From Drosophila pseudoobscura (lineage: Eukaryota > Arthropoda > Insecta > Diptera > Drosophilidae), in the NCBI RefSeq assembly GCF_009870125.1, contig NC_046681.1, positions 27,984,001 to 28,048,000 on the forward strand: 64,000 nucleotides of DNA, written 5' to 3'. Both the position numbers and the translations under genes were made by a program. Shown in pieces: positions 1-12,156 of the stretch (the first letter of the stretch is position 1; the number at the start of each line of letters is the position of its first letter). A model generated the notes under the pieces. The model was given only the letters and a program-made list of their open reading frames with translations. It did no database searches and was not told the DNA's origin.

Positions 1-2711
1 TTCCGTTCCTTGCCTCCCCTCTTCCCGCCTGGCTCTGCACCCGTTCTGAATTAACAGTTAACGAGTAAATGGCTTACGTAGCTTTTACTTTTGCTGCCCC
101 TCACGCTTCTGCGGTTTCGTTTTCATTGCAGGTTGCGTTTTGTTTGTTTTCCTTTACACTTTTTCCCTTTTCTTTTCCTTTTTCTCTGCGGTTAGCACTT
201 GATGTGGCATGGCGCGTGGGGCAAGGACAGTGCCAACGTGTGATAAGCCAAAGTGGTAAGAGTGTCACTGAGGGGAGGGTGGGGTTGGGTGAGCTGCCGA
301 TTGGCACTTGCAATTATACTTTTGGCCTTTAATGTCGTTGGCTTCGCTGGCAAGCGGAATCCGCAATTAACTTATCGGAAATATTGAACTTTTGTTGTTG
401 TAATCCCCCATAGTGCTCATCCCCTATGAGCATACACCCTCCTGTATCCCAAGCATCTCTGGACCCAAGCAGAGGACAAAGGTCATGACAACCACTAATC
501 ATGACTGCGGTTTCTGCTGTTGTCTATTGCTTTGCGCCCAAGCGGTTGCGTATTCAGGCTAGCCCACAAAACATCCTTTCCAAATGACAGGACCTCAAAC
601 ATGCTTAAATGCAAGCGGAAACGAGTCCCTTGCAGTAGTTTGTGTGCGTTGGTTTGGGGCCACTCTGATGGAGCTGCAACCGAATGTTTCTGCCCCGCAA
701 TGCCTGTCAAATTATGAAAATGGAATATTTTCTGGCGTGGCTGACACTTTAAATGAAATTTGAAAAGCTCTCTCCGCTACACTTCACTCCTGGAGCCTGG
801 CGCCTGGCTCCCGGCGCCCCTGGTCGCTGGCGTAATTGCTCAATCAAAAACCGTATGGAATGCGAATCCATGGGGTAAATCAACCTAACTGACGCCGCGG
901 CAAATACTGGTATATATTTTGAAAAGCAGCTACGGTAATGCCAACAGAAGTGACAGCTTCATCGAGGAATAGTTGAATGCCCTTAACGGAGGAGTCCTGA
1001 TATGGGATGTACTATATAATTTATATATTCTGGTGTTTCCTCTAAGACTTGCAGCAAGACCTAACTCTCATCCGATCACCGCGATACATATTCATGTACA
1101 TCCATCAATTATATTCCTTTTAGACTGGAAAGTACTTCCTCAGGCGCGTGGCAAACCTCAGCTCAAAGCGGGAGTACCCTTTCTGCTGGAATATAAAAAG
1201 AAAAAAACTACATTTTATACTTAAACTTTGATACAAAAGAAGGTGGCTGCTGGCGTTTGTTAGAGGCGGTGCAGCATGGAGGGGGTTCTACGGAAGCGTT
1301 TGGCGGTTTTTGCGGAGAACATAGGGGGTGGGGGAGGGGTTGGGGTGTTCTGCCAGGGGGGAAAAGCGAATGAAAGTGATTGCCACAAGCAACAGCCAAA
1401 GACAACAATGCCAAAGTTTGGCTGTGCCAAGGAGTTGCCTGAAAACGGGGAAGATCCCCGGGTCCCGACCGATGGTGAAAATCGGGCGGTAACAGGAGGG
1501 AGGGGGGCAGAAGATGAAGAGAGGCAGCGGAAACGGAAGCGCATTGAGCAAAGTTGCATTTGTTGGCTTTTGTTTCGCCATTTCTCTTCCTTCTCCTCCT
1601 CCTCCTCTGTCAGGCAGCCGGCAAAGCAATTTAAGTTAAACAACCGCTCAACATCTTCCCCCCCCCCCCCCTCCCTTGCCCCTGCTGTGTCCTGCTGTGG
1701 CACTTCCCCTGCACAATGTAAATGTCAAATATTTTTCAAAATCCTTCGTTGCGCTTGGATTTGTAGCAAAAGCACTTTTCAAAAATTGTTTTTCCCGATT
1801 GACTTAAAGTTTTTCTCTTGAGAAAAGTTGAAATTATTTGACTTCCGTTTCGCACGAAAATAAAGGAAATTTATTTCTAGACACAAAAATAAGCAAATAT
1901 TGGCTATAACTTGGATTTGAAAGTAGTTGAGTTTTAGGGTTTATCATTGGGATTCAGTCATCATAGCTAGATGGAAACCGCTCAATCGTTTGGAGGGTGT
2001 CTCAATTTCTCAATGGAGACATTCTTTGTCCATAGCATCAATCATAACTTTCGGATGAGCGGAATATTTAATATTTGGCTCGTATTCTAGTGAGAGGCGA
2101 AGAAATGAAGCGGATATATATGCTCCATAGCAAAAATCAGCACTTTCGGAGGAGCGGAACGAAGTGGTTGATGGTGTAGGAAATACTGCCGTTTGCCATT
2201 TTCTCAGTGTTAATTTCGTTCATCTCCTACCTCTTGTGATTGAGATTTACGCAATGGCCACATTTATTGCTAATGAACAAAGCTTATGGCCCTTAGGCCT
2301 GCACTTTCAATAGTTTATTGTATTTCCGCCAGCATCCATTAGTGCCAATCATACAATTGGATCTCTATGAAATGGCTTCGGCTTTGTTTAAATCTGGCTC
2401 TCGTTGCGAACAATCTGAGACAACGATATTGAATATTCAATTTCAATTTATAGTCAGGCTTGTACTCGGACCACGAAACAAAGTCAAGCATCAACTTGGT
2501 TTAAGTTTTGTTCGATAATTGAGGCGGGACTCCCCATTGGGTTCGGTTCTGGTTTTGCTGCTTGCGGCTCTGGCTCGATAATTATTATGTAAATTGCTTA
2601 AAAATTCACCGCAGGTATATACCCAAAGGATTCACTTAGCTCCAGCTCCAGCTCCTGCTTTGGTTCCTTCACTTCTAAAATCTCTCCTTCCAATCGTCGT
2701 CTCGCCATCGC

Positions 2712-2730
2712 CGTCGTCGTCGTCGTCGTC
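2712..2730. repeat. (CGT)n trinucleotide run
   Basis: About six uninterrupted CGT units, flanked by imperfect CCATCGCCGT. It produces serine-rich or aspartate-rich chance frames on both strands. Confidence 0.9.
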
Positions 2731-3719
2731 GGGCAGCCGTTGCGCTGCATTAAGCTTGATTGCATTAAGTTTGCTTTCGTCCTGGTCCTGGCTGAAGGTG
2801 GCGAAGAGCCGGAGATGGGAATCGGCTGGCTTGCTCCTGAGGTTGAAGTCCCTGTAGTTTCGGGGCTCTCTCGCATTGCCCTTGCCCAATTTCATTGCGC
2901 TTTAATCTATGCACTTTGAATTTCTTAGCGTGCATTCCGTATTAGCCAAATTTTCGCATGCTCCGTTGCATGCCTCTTGGTTTTTTGCGGACGGGGACCC
3001 GGAAATGCTTCATTGAACTATCGTCGCACAGTGGCGCAAATTGTGGGCTATGTAAAGGGTAATTTTGGATCCTTTTCTATGTACTCGAACCCCCTTTACG
3101 GCTTTAATTATCCCCTAATCTACCTTCTATAATTATAATTACTTATATGCCATTTCCACCCACTGTAAATTGTCGGGATACTGTGAAAATGCTGCCTTGT
3201 TGCGCTTGACAGGATATTGATGACCTGCACCTTCAGTCTCAACCGTAATCCTACCATTTCCTAGCATCCCCAAACCCCATCATCATCATCATCATCGACC
3301 TGTCTGTCTTTGGCTGCAAAACCAATTTAATCTTTGGAGATTTTAACACATTTTCCAACGTATAGACGTTTAGACGTATATGTAGATGCGAGTCACTTCC
3401 GTTTCCTATTCGGGCTTCTTACTGTTCTCATTGTTGGTATTATCAATGCTTTTGTTGTCCTATCATTGCATTAGTTTCCAACTAATAATTAATTTGTGTG
3501 TGTGTGCATTACCCGAAACCTTGGCTCCCCGAACGGCAAAAGGCCGCAATTCATTGAATTTGTATAAATGTTTAATGGCTGACTGTTGTCCAGCATGGAT
3601 TTACTACAGTGTGCTAATGTTGACCTTTGATAAGCCAAGAAGTTGAAGTCTTGTTTTACATATTTACATATGTAATGGAAGGCGTGGGCAAGCTGGTCCA
3701 GTGAAGGAGTAGTGCAGTT

Positions 3720-4090
3720 AGCAAGGGGGAACAGCAGATCAACAGCGGAGTAATAGCAGTAATAGTAGTAAAAGCAGAGAAAGAGCAGATCAACAGCAGA
3801 GTAACAGACGAGCTGCAGCAGAGTAACAGACGATCAACAGCATTAACAGCAGACAAACAGCAGACAAACAGCAGACAAGCAGTGGTAACAGCAGAGTAAG
3901 AGGAGATCAATAGCAGAGGAACAGTAGAGTAACTGCAGAAGAGTAACATCAATAACAACATTAACAGCAGACAAGCAGTGGTAACAGCTGAGTTAGAGGA
4001 GATCAACAGCAGAGTAACAGACGAGCAACAGCAGTGACAGCAGAACGAGATAATTAACAGATGAGCATCAGATAAGCAGCAAGGGCAGAA
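3720..4090. repeat. degenerate AACAGCAG(A) satellite
   Basis: About 370 bp made of imperfect units around AACAGCAGA, AGAGTAACAG and GACAAACAGC. A longer block of about 85 bp (GCAGTGGTAACAGC then AGAGGAGATCAA) appears near 3880 and again near 3970. This gives a 116-codon open frame on the minus strand (3656-4006) that is repeat-driven rather than genic. Confidence 0.85.
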
Positions 4091-4654
4091 AGAGAGCAGA
4101 GCAGTGAAGAAGAGAAGTGTTCAATAAGTTATCAATAAACTATCATCTAAACAATATCTTACATATATGAGCACTGCAAATACTGACTGGATGCAACTAA
4201 AGAACAGTTTCACATCTATAGATCCCCGTACATATCAGAGTAGGTACTACCAGCAAATAACTTGCTCGATAAGCCGTTGAAATAAATTTCAATTACCTAA
4301 ATGGATTGCCCAAGTCGCTTAAAGTGGGATCCCTGGGATTCCTTTGCATTCACACTTACACTTTCGTCTAAGTATGCCCCTGAAACTGTATTCGTATCCG
4401 TGAATCCGTGGATATTCCTCAATCCGCATTTAGCTTCGAGTGGCGCAGCGCAGTTTATGCAAATGAGGCGCCACCACCGCTGCTCCAATGCTTCGCTGCT
4501 CCTGCGGTTCGCTGTCCGTGTAGCCTGTGTGTGTGTGCGTTTGCTTGTCTCCCTGTGAGTGTCTGCATTGTCCTTGTCTTTGGTTGCCTTTGGGCCACGC
4601 CTTCTGGGCTGCGCTTAAACCCGAGCTCGGCTCGACAACTCGAGAGACGACTGT

Positions 4655-4677
4655 CTGCTGCTGCTGCTGCTGCTGCT
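4655..4677. repeat. (CTG)n trinucleotide run
   Basis: Nearly eight perfect CTG units. It is not inside a coding region that I can support. Confidence 0.9.
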
Positions 4678-7600
4678 CCGACTGTGGCACGGTCTATTTT
4701 CATGCCCAATGGGCAACTAATTATTTGTTAACATAACACGAGTGGCAATTTAAATGCAATTAGGCCCGGCACGGGTTTCCCTATCCCTCTTCCCGGATGG
4801 GAACTGGTCGCTCGTCCTTGCCTCATTAGTGGCTGGCGGTCCTCGGTTCTGGTCGGTCCTTCGATTGAGTGGAGATTTGAATTGGCAATTTAAATCGTTT
4901 CAATTGCCAGTTGGCAAGGATTTTAATGAGCATTTCGGATTTATGAGGGCTTATGAGCAAACGTAGCCACCATCAATGCCAGAGACACTTCAGCGCAAGG
5001 AACTGAAGGTCCGATTGAAGGACTGATTCACCCTCTTTCCATTGAAAATACCCTCCCATGGCCATTTAGCCAACTCTAATCGTTCGCCCCTGAATGCATG
5101 TTTTCTTCTACTGTTTTTATGTCTAAATAAATTCCATTTGGAATCAACATTGCATGACTTTCTATTGCCAAAACCAATGTCAATTTGAGAATTTAATTAC
5201 AAAGCCCGAAGAGTGGACCCAACAATAAAGTGCCTGCAACCCGCAGCATTCAGGAGCAAACCTGAAAAATGTTCAACCGTTTGTCCAGAAATCCCCACAA
5301 CAAACACTTAATTTCCTCTCCACGCCCATCTACCATCTGCCATCTTTTCAACTTTCATTTGCATCTCCATCTGCATCTGCATTGTTTTTTCCTGTCCCCA
5401 AAAATCTATTTAAACAAGTTCTTTGGACAGAAATTGCATTCGTCTCGACTTTGGGCCCAGAGCCGACCAAATGCGATTACATGGGCCACAACACAAAACT
5501 CTGGACAGGCCGACAGACAGACACAGTTGAGATGAGATGAACAGATGGTGTCCGCCCTCCTGCACCAGAGATCAAGCTGGTAAATCGGCTTGCTCTTTGC
5601 TGTTCTCTGCTCTCCCATCACTCGGGGCATCAGGTATTTGGCAGGCATTTGCTGAGCAGATTACATAAATGGAAACTGCAATGAAGATTTTTACATGCAT
5701 GATGACAGAAGAAAGTGCTTGGAAATAATTGGAATATATATGTACCCAAGCAGAGAAGAGGTCAAAGATGGCCATAGTTGGGATTAGTTCTAAAAAGTGT
5801 TTGCCTCTTGGGTGCCTCTCGGTAATTTTGTGTCCTCCTAAAAGTGGGTTGAAGACAACAAGATGAAAACTCTCACATATTTTCAAGAATTTCCGAAAGA
5901 TAGAGAAAGGAAATTCGACTCTGGACAGTTCCTTAAATTTTTGTAGTTCCATTTCATGGAAATCTTGCAATTTTAGATTTGAATGTACGATAATCCTTAA
6001 AAATCTATAAATATATACGACTATTCTCAAAATCCATCACCAAATAAACTTATATCTCGGCAAAGAGCATCTGAAAGTCGTCAGCACAAACTCCTTTAGC
6101 TTCTTCAAATGGGATTCCAAATTGTAGTGCAAGTAATCTCCTAGAAGCTTCCACTTTGCCCCACCAACAACAAAATAAAACTGGTAAAAAAATGAAAAGA
6201 ATAACAACAAAAAAGGAGGAAAACAACTGGGTAAGGAGCACACAGAGTGGACAAATATGTGGACTCTGGCATGGAGAATCCGGATGAAATGCATGCAAAT
6301 GAGCTGAATAATGAGGAGTCGTTGCATCAGAGGGGTGTGTCCCCCAGTCTGGTCGCTGGACAACCCTTCTGTGGCACTAATTTCCTGGGTAGGCCGGCGC
6401 CAACATGGCCCAAAGTGTCAGTAAGTCAACAAGAATGCACTCTGACACCCACCGCCTAAAGGAGCTGGAGCAGGAGTAAGAGCAGAGCAGTAGAACGGAC
6501 GGATGGATGGATGGATGGATGGATGGGTGCCAGAGGACGAAGGCAATGTCCGTCTCTGCCCGGCTCTCTGCTACGTTCAAGTCCACTCGACACTTTGAAT
6601 GTCATTAAATCGTCCGTCCGCTGGGCAGTCTCCAAGTTGGTTCTCGCTCTGGACTCTGGACCCGGCCTTTGCGTCTGTCAGTATCTGCTCCTCTGGCCGG
6701 ACACTCAGTCAATGTCTCACTAACAATCGTCAACAGGCTCAAGCAGCGTAAGGCAACAATCATTGTGGCTGTCCTTGTTCTTGTTGTCACCCTTTCATTG
6801 TACGTTTGTGTGTCCTTCTCACACCCTCTCTATCCGACCACCCACCTCTTTTTAGCCTGGCAGTGGCTTTGTTTGGCCTGTATGTTGAATGCATTTTGGA
6901 CGAAGAACGTTTGTCAATTTTACGCTTGTCGACTTTGTGAATTGTCCTTTTGGTCCTCTCGCTGCGTGTATTAGTGTTGCATGTAAAACTCGTCCTGCGT
7001 CCTGCGTGTTGAAATTGTCCTGCTGCAGCGACTGAGGTACGCTTGGAAATGGGTCCGAAACAGGGGACCCCCAACAGTAGTTTGGCTGTGAAAAATGGCA
7101 GAAAGAAATGAATTATCTTGGGATCTAAACTAGCTTGAATATGTGACCAATGCAAAAGCCAGAAAGGCTTTTTGGAAAGGCAAAGAATTCGTTTGTTTAA
7201 AGTGGTGACCCCGAGCACTTGGGTCCTTTGAAAGGTGGAAAGACAATGCACGTTGGAAACGATATTAAGCCCTGCTGCACACTTTGCATTTCACAGGAAA
7301 TAGGAGAATCTAATTAAGAATAAAAAGCTGCTGCAGAAATGTGACCCCGATGCTCATTTTTTACTCAAAAGTTTTCCCTTCGTTAAGCCGGAGTCCCCGA
7401 TGTTTTCGCTCCGTTGAAGGTTAGCCGACCCGATGGCTGGCTTAAAATGTTGAGGGGGCAAAAAAAAAACCACCGTCCACCCACCTGGTGACCCCGATTG
7501 GGTCTTGGCTCAGCTGACAAATATCGCCTAATCGCCATAGTTTGTGCGGAGGCCAATGCCGATGGCTAAGTGCAAAACGTAGCCCCAGAGGCGACAGTAA

Positions 7601-8748
7601 CATTTAGAAGCTTATTAAATTGCCATTACCTAAGCCGGACATCATCATCAGCGGCGCCCAGGGCTGTGCATACGAAGGGCCCGGCATTTGCCACTCAAGC
7701 GGGGGATTAGCGGCGATGATGACAACAGCTTGACGTCGGCTTGGCGGCAGGCAGGCAGCCAGCCAGCCAGCCAGGCAGCAGGTCCATTAGGGAGAGGTCC
7801 TGCCGGGCGAAGGTACAGCGGAGGTGAGGATAGGATGCCTGACGAGCTTAGAGCCGACAACAAGTACGCACAGACACCTCTGCACAAACCCACACGTGGG
7901 GATTTACGGGCGAGCCAAAAGGTAGCGTGGAACTAAATAAATCCTCACAAAATATTTAACATTTAAATGGCCAAAAATTAACTGAAGCTGGCAGGCACGC
8001 AGTGCGCTGAGTGTGAGATGAGGACTTGCCACACGGTAGTACGAGTAAATGCGAAATAATCCACAAAAGCCGAAACGACAGCCCGGACCGGCACGGACAC
8101 GCACACACAGACACACACATACTCGAAATGTGCAGTAAAAGTCGGAGCTAGGGACAACAAAAGGCAGGACTCTTGAATGGCTCCTTGGTGGTAGTCGCAC
8201 CAGCATTCAGACCTTCTCTACCTCTCAAATACGACAAAGAGTCCGAAATATATATGGACTGAAGGGCCAAAGCCTTAATCTGCTTTAAATGGCAAAGAGA
8301 TTTCTGCTTCTGCTTCACCCAAAGCCGCATTCATACGGCAAATATCAAGTGCATCATCATCATCATCAACGAGAAGCGACAGGACAGGAAAGAACAGAGC
8401 AGAACAGAACAGAGCAGGACAAGGACGAGGCCAAAACTGCATTAAGTTGCCCCCTGCTTAGAATCGAGCAGCTTGAAAGCCTCAAGCTCGACGGATACAG
8501 TCGAAGAAGCGACGGGACACCCAAATGAAAGAAAGTACTGACAAAGTTGTGAGCTATGAGACGATAAACATTTCATTCAATGAAACTTCCACCAGAGACC
8601 AGAACTCCAATGTTTACGTACTCCAAATATCTTCCAGTGTATTCGCAGTGTCCTTGGCTCCAAACACAACATCGTTATTATCGCACTGAGCGCTGTAAAG
8701 TACCGAATAATCTACAGGATAATGAGCATGAATGAACGTGAACGTTTT

Positions 8749-9831
8749 TATACCCGATACTCAAAATGAGTATTGGGGTATATTAGATTTGTGGTGAAAG
8801 TGGATGTGTGTAACGTCCAGAAGGAATCGTTTCCGACCCTATAAAGTATATATATTCTTGATCAGCATCAATAGCCGAGTCGATTGAGCCCTGTCTGTCT
8901 GTCCGTCCGTCCGTCTGTCCGTCTGTCCGTCCGTCCGTCTGTCCGTCTGTCCGTCCCCTTCAGCGCCTAATGCTCAAAGACTATAAGAGTTAGAGCAACG
9001 ATGTTTTGCATCCAGACTTCTGTGATATGTCACTGCTACAAAAATATTTAAAAACTTTGCCCCGCCCACTTCCGCCCCCACAAAGGGCGAAAATCTGTGG
9101 CATCCACAATTTTAAAGATACGAGAAAACTAAAAACGCAGAATCGTAGAAGATGACTATATCTTACAGAGTGCAAAATCTGAACCAGATCGTATAATTAT
9201 TATAGCCAGAATCACGAAAACAATTTCACTCTTTCTCGCTCTGTCTCACTCTAACACACAGGTTTCATGGTCGGTTTTGCCAATTGCAAAATATGAGTTC
9301 AAGGATCTGAGAACCCATAAGAGCTAGAGCAACCAAATTTGGTATCCACACTCCTGTGATATCGGACCTTGACCGTTTCCTGTCCAAATTTCGCCACACC
9401 CCCTTCCGCCCCCGCAAAGGACGAAAATCTGAGGCAACCACAAATCTCAGAGACTATTAAGGCTAGAGTAACCAAATTTGGTACACACACTCCTTTAAGA
9501 TGTCACTATAAAACGTATATCTCAGAATTTCGCCCCACCCCCATACGCCCCCACAAAGGACGAAAATCTGTTGCATCCACAATATTGCAGATTTGAGAAA
9601 ACTAAAAACGCAGAATCATAGATAATGACCATATCTATCCGGTTGCTGAATCTGGATCAGATCAGATCATTTTTATAGCCAAAAGGAACAAATCAATTTG
9701 CAGTGGCTACGCAGCGCCCGACGTCACGCTCATACTGATTTTCTGTCTCTCTCGCACGCACTCTTTGTCGTGTCGTTAAATATTAGCGGCGTCTGCCGGA
9801 GGAGAGCCATACTGACTTAGTATCGGGTATA
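8749..9831. mobile_element. obscura-type (GTCY)n-bearing interspersed element with terminal inverted repeats
   Basis: The interval is bounded by a perfect 12-bp inverted repeat: TATACCCGATAC at 8749-8760 and GTATCGGGTATA at 9820-9831. Inside the left end are the block CGTCCAGAAGGAATCGTTTC, a short TA run and a (GTCC/GTCT) array at 8893-8956. This arrangement is typical of mini-me/INE-1-like and SGM-like non-autonomous repeats of Drosophila. Three diverged internal copies of a segment with CCGCCCCCRCAAAGG and GAAAATCTG lie near 9060, 9400 and 9535. The first and third share about 150 bp, including AACTAAAAACGCAGAATC. No transposase frame is present. Just outside the right end, 9840-9859 can fold into a GTTGC...GCAAC hairpin, so the true boundary may lie near 9880. 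Being mobile is well supported; the exact family is inferred from memory of this sequence style. Confidence 0.8.
8893..8956. repeat. (GTCY)n microsatellite within the element
   Basis: About sixteen units of GTCC or GTCT at the position where mini-me-like elements carry their internal proto-microsatellite. Confidence 0.95.
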
Positions 9832-9978
9832 ACCGTAGAGTTGCGGTGTCCGCAGCAACTCACAACGTTCCCCCTCGTTTCTTTTTCCTTTTTTGTATAT
9901 TTTTTGTACAACTTTTTGTTTTTTGTTTTTTTGAATGGATATAGCGACTACTGAATGGTGAATAGCAGTAACGTCGCC

Positions 9979-10001
9979 AGAGAGAGAGAGAGAGAGAGAG
10001 A
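9979..10001. repeat. (AG)n dinucleotide run
   Basis: About eleven perfect AG units shortly downstream of the interspersed element. Confidence 0.95.
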
Positions 10002-10337
10002 AAATGATGGAGAGTCAGAAAAAGGGACAGACTCTGCCCTCAAGTGCACTCAACTTGAGCAAGAAAAATCTGTCGAGTGCCAGCTGCCTGAATGCTTGTT
10101 TAGAACAAGTGGAAATAAAAGTATAATAATAATCATCAAGAGAAGAATCCCGTAAGCGATAGCGAATTTCAACGGACACAGAAGACAAATTCACTGCAAA
10201 GTCAACAGAGGAAGGAGGGGGGAAGTTTCGAGGGGGAAGAATGATCTATGGTTGGAATGTTCCATTCGAAATTGTATGTTTAAAACTACTGTATGGGGTC
10301 TTTAGACGTGGAAAAGTGATATGTGAAAACAAAGAAA

Positions 10338-10471
10338 TCTTCTACAAGTGCCTTCTACCAGCCTTCTACACGACTTCGACTTGCCTTCTACATGCATTCT
10401 ACAAGCATTGTACATGCCTTCTACATTCCTTCCACAAGACGTCTACATTCCTTCTACAAGCCTTCTACATT
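10338..10471. repeat. 12-nt minisatellite, CCTTCTACAAGN type
   Basis: Roughly eleven imperfect units of CCTTCTACAAG(C), with CATG, CACG and CATT variants, head to tail. The unit length is a multiple of three, so one plus-strand frame stays open and reads as repeated CLLHAFYK-like residues. I treat this as a by-product of the period. Confidence 0.85.
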
Positions 10472-10785
10472 AAAAATCTCCTAGAACCACAAACACAAAA
10501 ACTCCATCAAGTCAACCTGCCACTGAGGTCATCTCTTCTTTTAATTAAATCTAAAATTCAAGCAGAAATTTCAATATAATACTCGTACATCAAACAGAGC
10601 CTTGAACTCTATAACCCACCTGATTCAGATTCTCCCTCTCTGTCTTTCTCTATGATTCACGCCAAATGTTTTATGTCCCATTGAAAGGCGCCGAGCCCGA
10701 AGCTAGTTGTGCATCTGCATATATAACATTTAATTTTATATTTACCCACCTACATGGAATATTTATGAAGCAGTCACAGGAGACA

Positions 10786-10811
10786 CCCCCCCCCCCCCAA
10801 AAAAAAAAAAA
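10786..10811. repeat. C13 followed by A13
   Basis: Thirteen C and then thirteen A in direct succession. This mononucleotide junction is prone to slippage and also to assembly error. Confidence 0.9.
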
Positions 10812-12112
10812 TAAGGAGAACCTCAATAAATGGAAAACTTTTTGCCATTTTGTCAACGTTTTGCTGTTTTTCAGTAGTTTTTGCTGCTGTGCGAGCAGCA
10901 AACCAGAACGAGTTCATTAGTTTTCTACTGTGTTTGGTTGAAACGAGTTGTATACGAGCGTGTTGTGTACGAGTATAGGTATGTGTTTCTTGTTGTGTGG
11001 CCAGAAGCATCAAAGCATCGTTCCGGGCCATCAGTGGTGGTTCCTGCTCCCAGCTCCCATCTCCCATCTCCCAGCTCCTTTTTATTCTGTTCCATCTGCT
11101 TTCCGCATGGAGCTATAATGGGAACAGACTTGTGTTGTTGCTCCTGCTTCTGGCTTTTGTAATGAAAAGTTGTGGCAACTTGTTGTGTGCCATCATTTGA
11201 ACCATTTCCATTCCCATTGCCACTCTCATGCAGTGCACTTTTAAAGTTTCCTCTGCTATCCACACATCCACTCCACTGCATGCCTTCTGATGGAAAAGTT
11301 ATACATGTATAGAAAAGTTATAGCCTCCCGATACTCGCACATACTCGGATGTAATTTAAAGTAGAAAGAGGCTTTTTCGTTAATTAATGGAAACTCGAAC
11401 GAGACTCTAACCATTTCTTGGGGTTTCTTCATCCTTAAACTGCATGTATCTGCACCGGAGACAGGAATCCGTGTCTGACTCAATTCCTATTTGCACAGGA
11501 AATATAATGATTTAATTATCTATAAGGCAAATATCCATTCATACGAGTGCATGCATTATTTTCTTTCAATGGCTCATCCCATGACATCTTGCTTGGGGAA
11601 ATGCTTTCTTAAAGCAGCCATACATGCCATTCATGGGAGTATTTTCAATTCCAATTCGTGTACCCCACAAAGGAGAACAGACAGGACAATGAGAATGGCA
11701 GGAGTCTGAGCAGAGAGATAGCAGGAATCCGACACATCTTGAGTGTGTTTGCATGTTTCCTAATCATTTTCATTTATTTCATTTAACATTTACCAATGTC
11801 CTCCCCCACCCCACTTCCCAGTCGAACAGGAAGATGTCATAGATATGCTAAGTACTCCGGATCCGTATACGCATCCGTGTGACACGACTGACATACGCAT
11901 TTAGTATAACAACATTTGCTAGATGTATGGCAATCGAATCAATAACTAATGCGATTTTGACAACCTTCACAGCGCGACGACAAGGGAGCACTTGCTGACT
12001 TGGGAAACATAACTTTTAGCCAAGACAAGGGGGGGCGGTGTGAGTCTGGAGAAAAGATACTCGAGAAACTGCTTACAGCTCAGTGCACAACACTTCAGAC
12101 CCGATCCTACTG

Positions 12113-12156
12113 CTCCTCCTACTCCTCCTACTCCTCCTCCTCCTCCTCCTCCTCCC
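12113..12156. repeat. (CTC)n imperfect trinucleotide run
   Basis: CTC units interrupted by CTA; about fourteen units. It yields a chance leucine run in the plus-strand frame. Confidence 0.9.

Larger units (their letters stand above)
1..8748. other. non-coding spacer or intron, no supported gene
   Basis: I find no open frame here with recognisable protein similarity, consistent splice signals or codon structure; the frames present are short and mostly follow simple repeats. The stretch holds a C-run near 1659-1671, a (CGT) run at 2712-2730, a degenerate AACAGCAG satellite at about 3720-4090, a (CTG) run at 4655-4677 and a (GGAT) run near 6500-6525. Between 2030 and 2160 a short CATAGCA...ACTTTCGGA(T/G)GAGCGGAA motif occurs twice. 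The DNA has the look of fly intergenic or intronic sequence. Small exons of a large gene cannot be excluded by eye. Confidence 0.6.

Noticed and set aside
1276..1821. 181-codon plus-strand frame
   Set aside because: Three overlapping long frames on both strands in a G/C-run region point to composition rather than coding.
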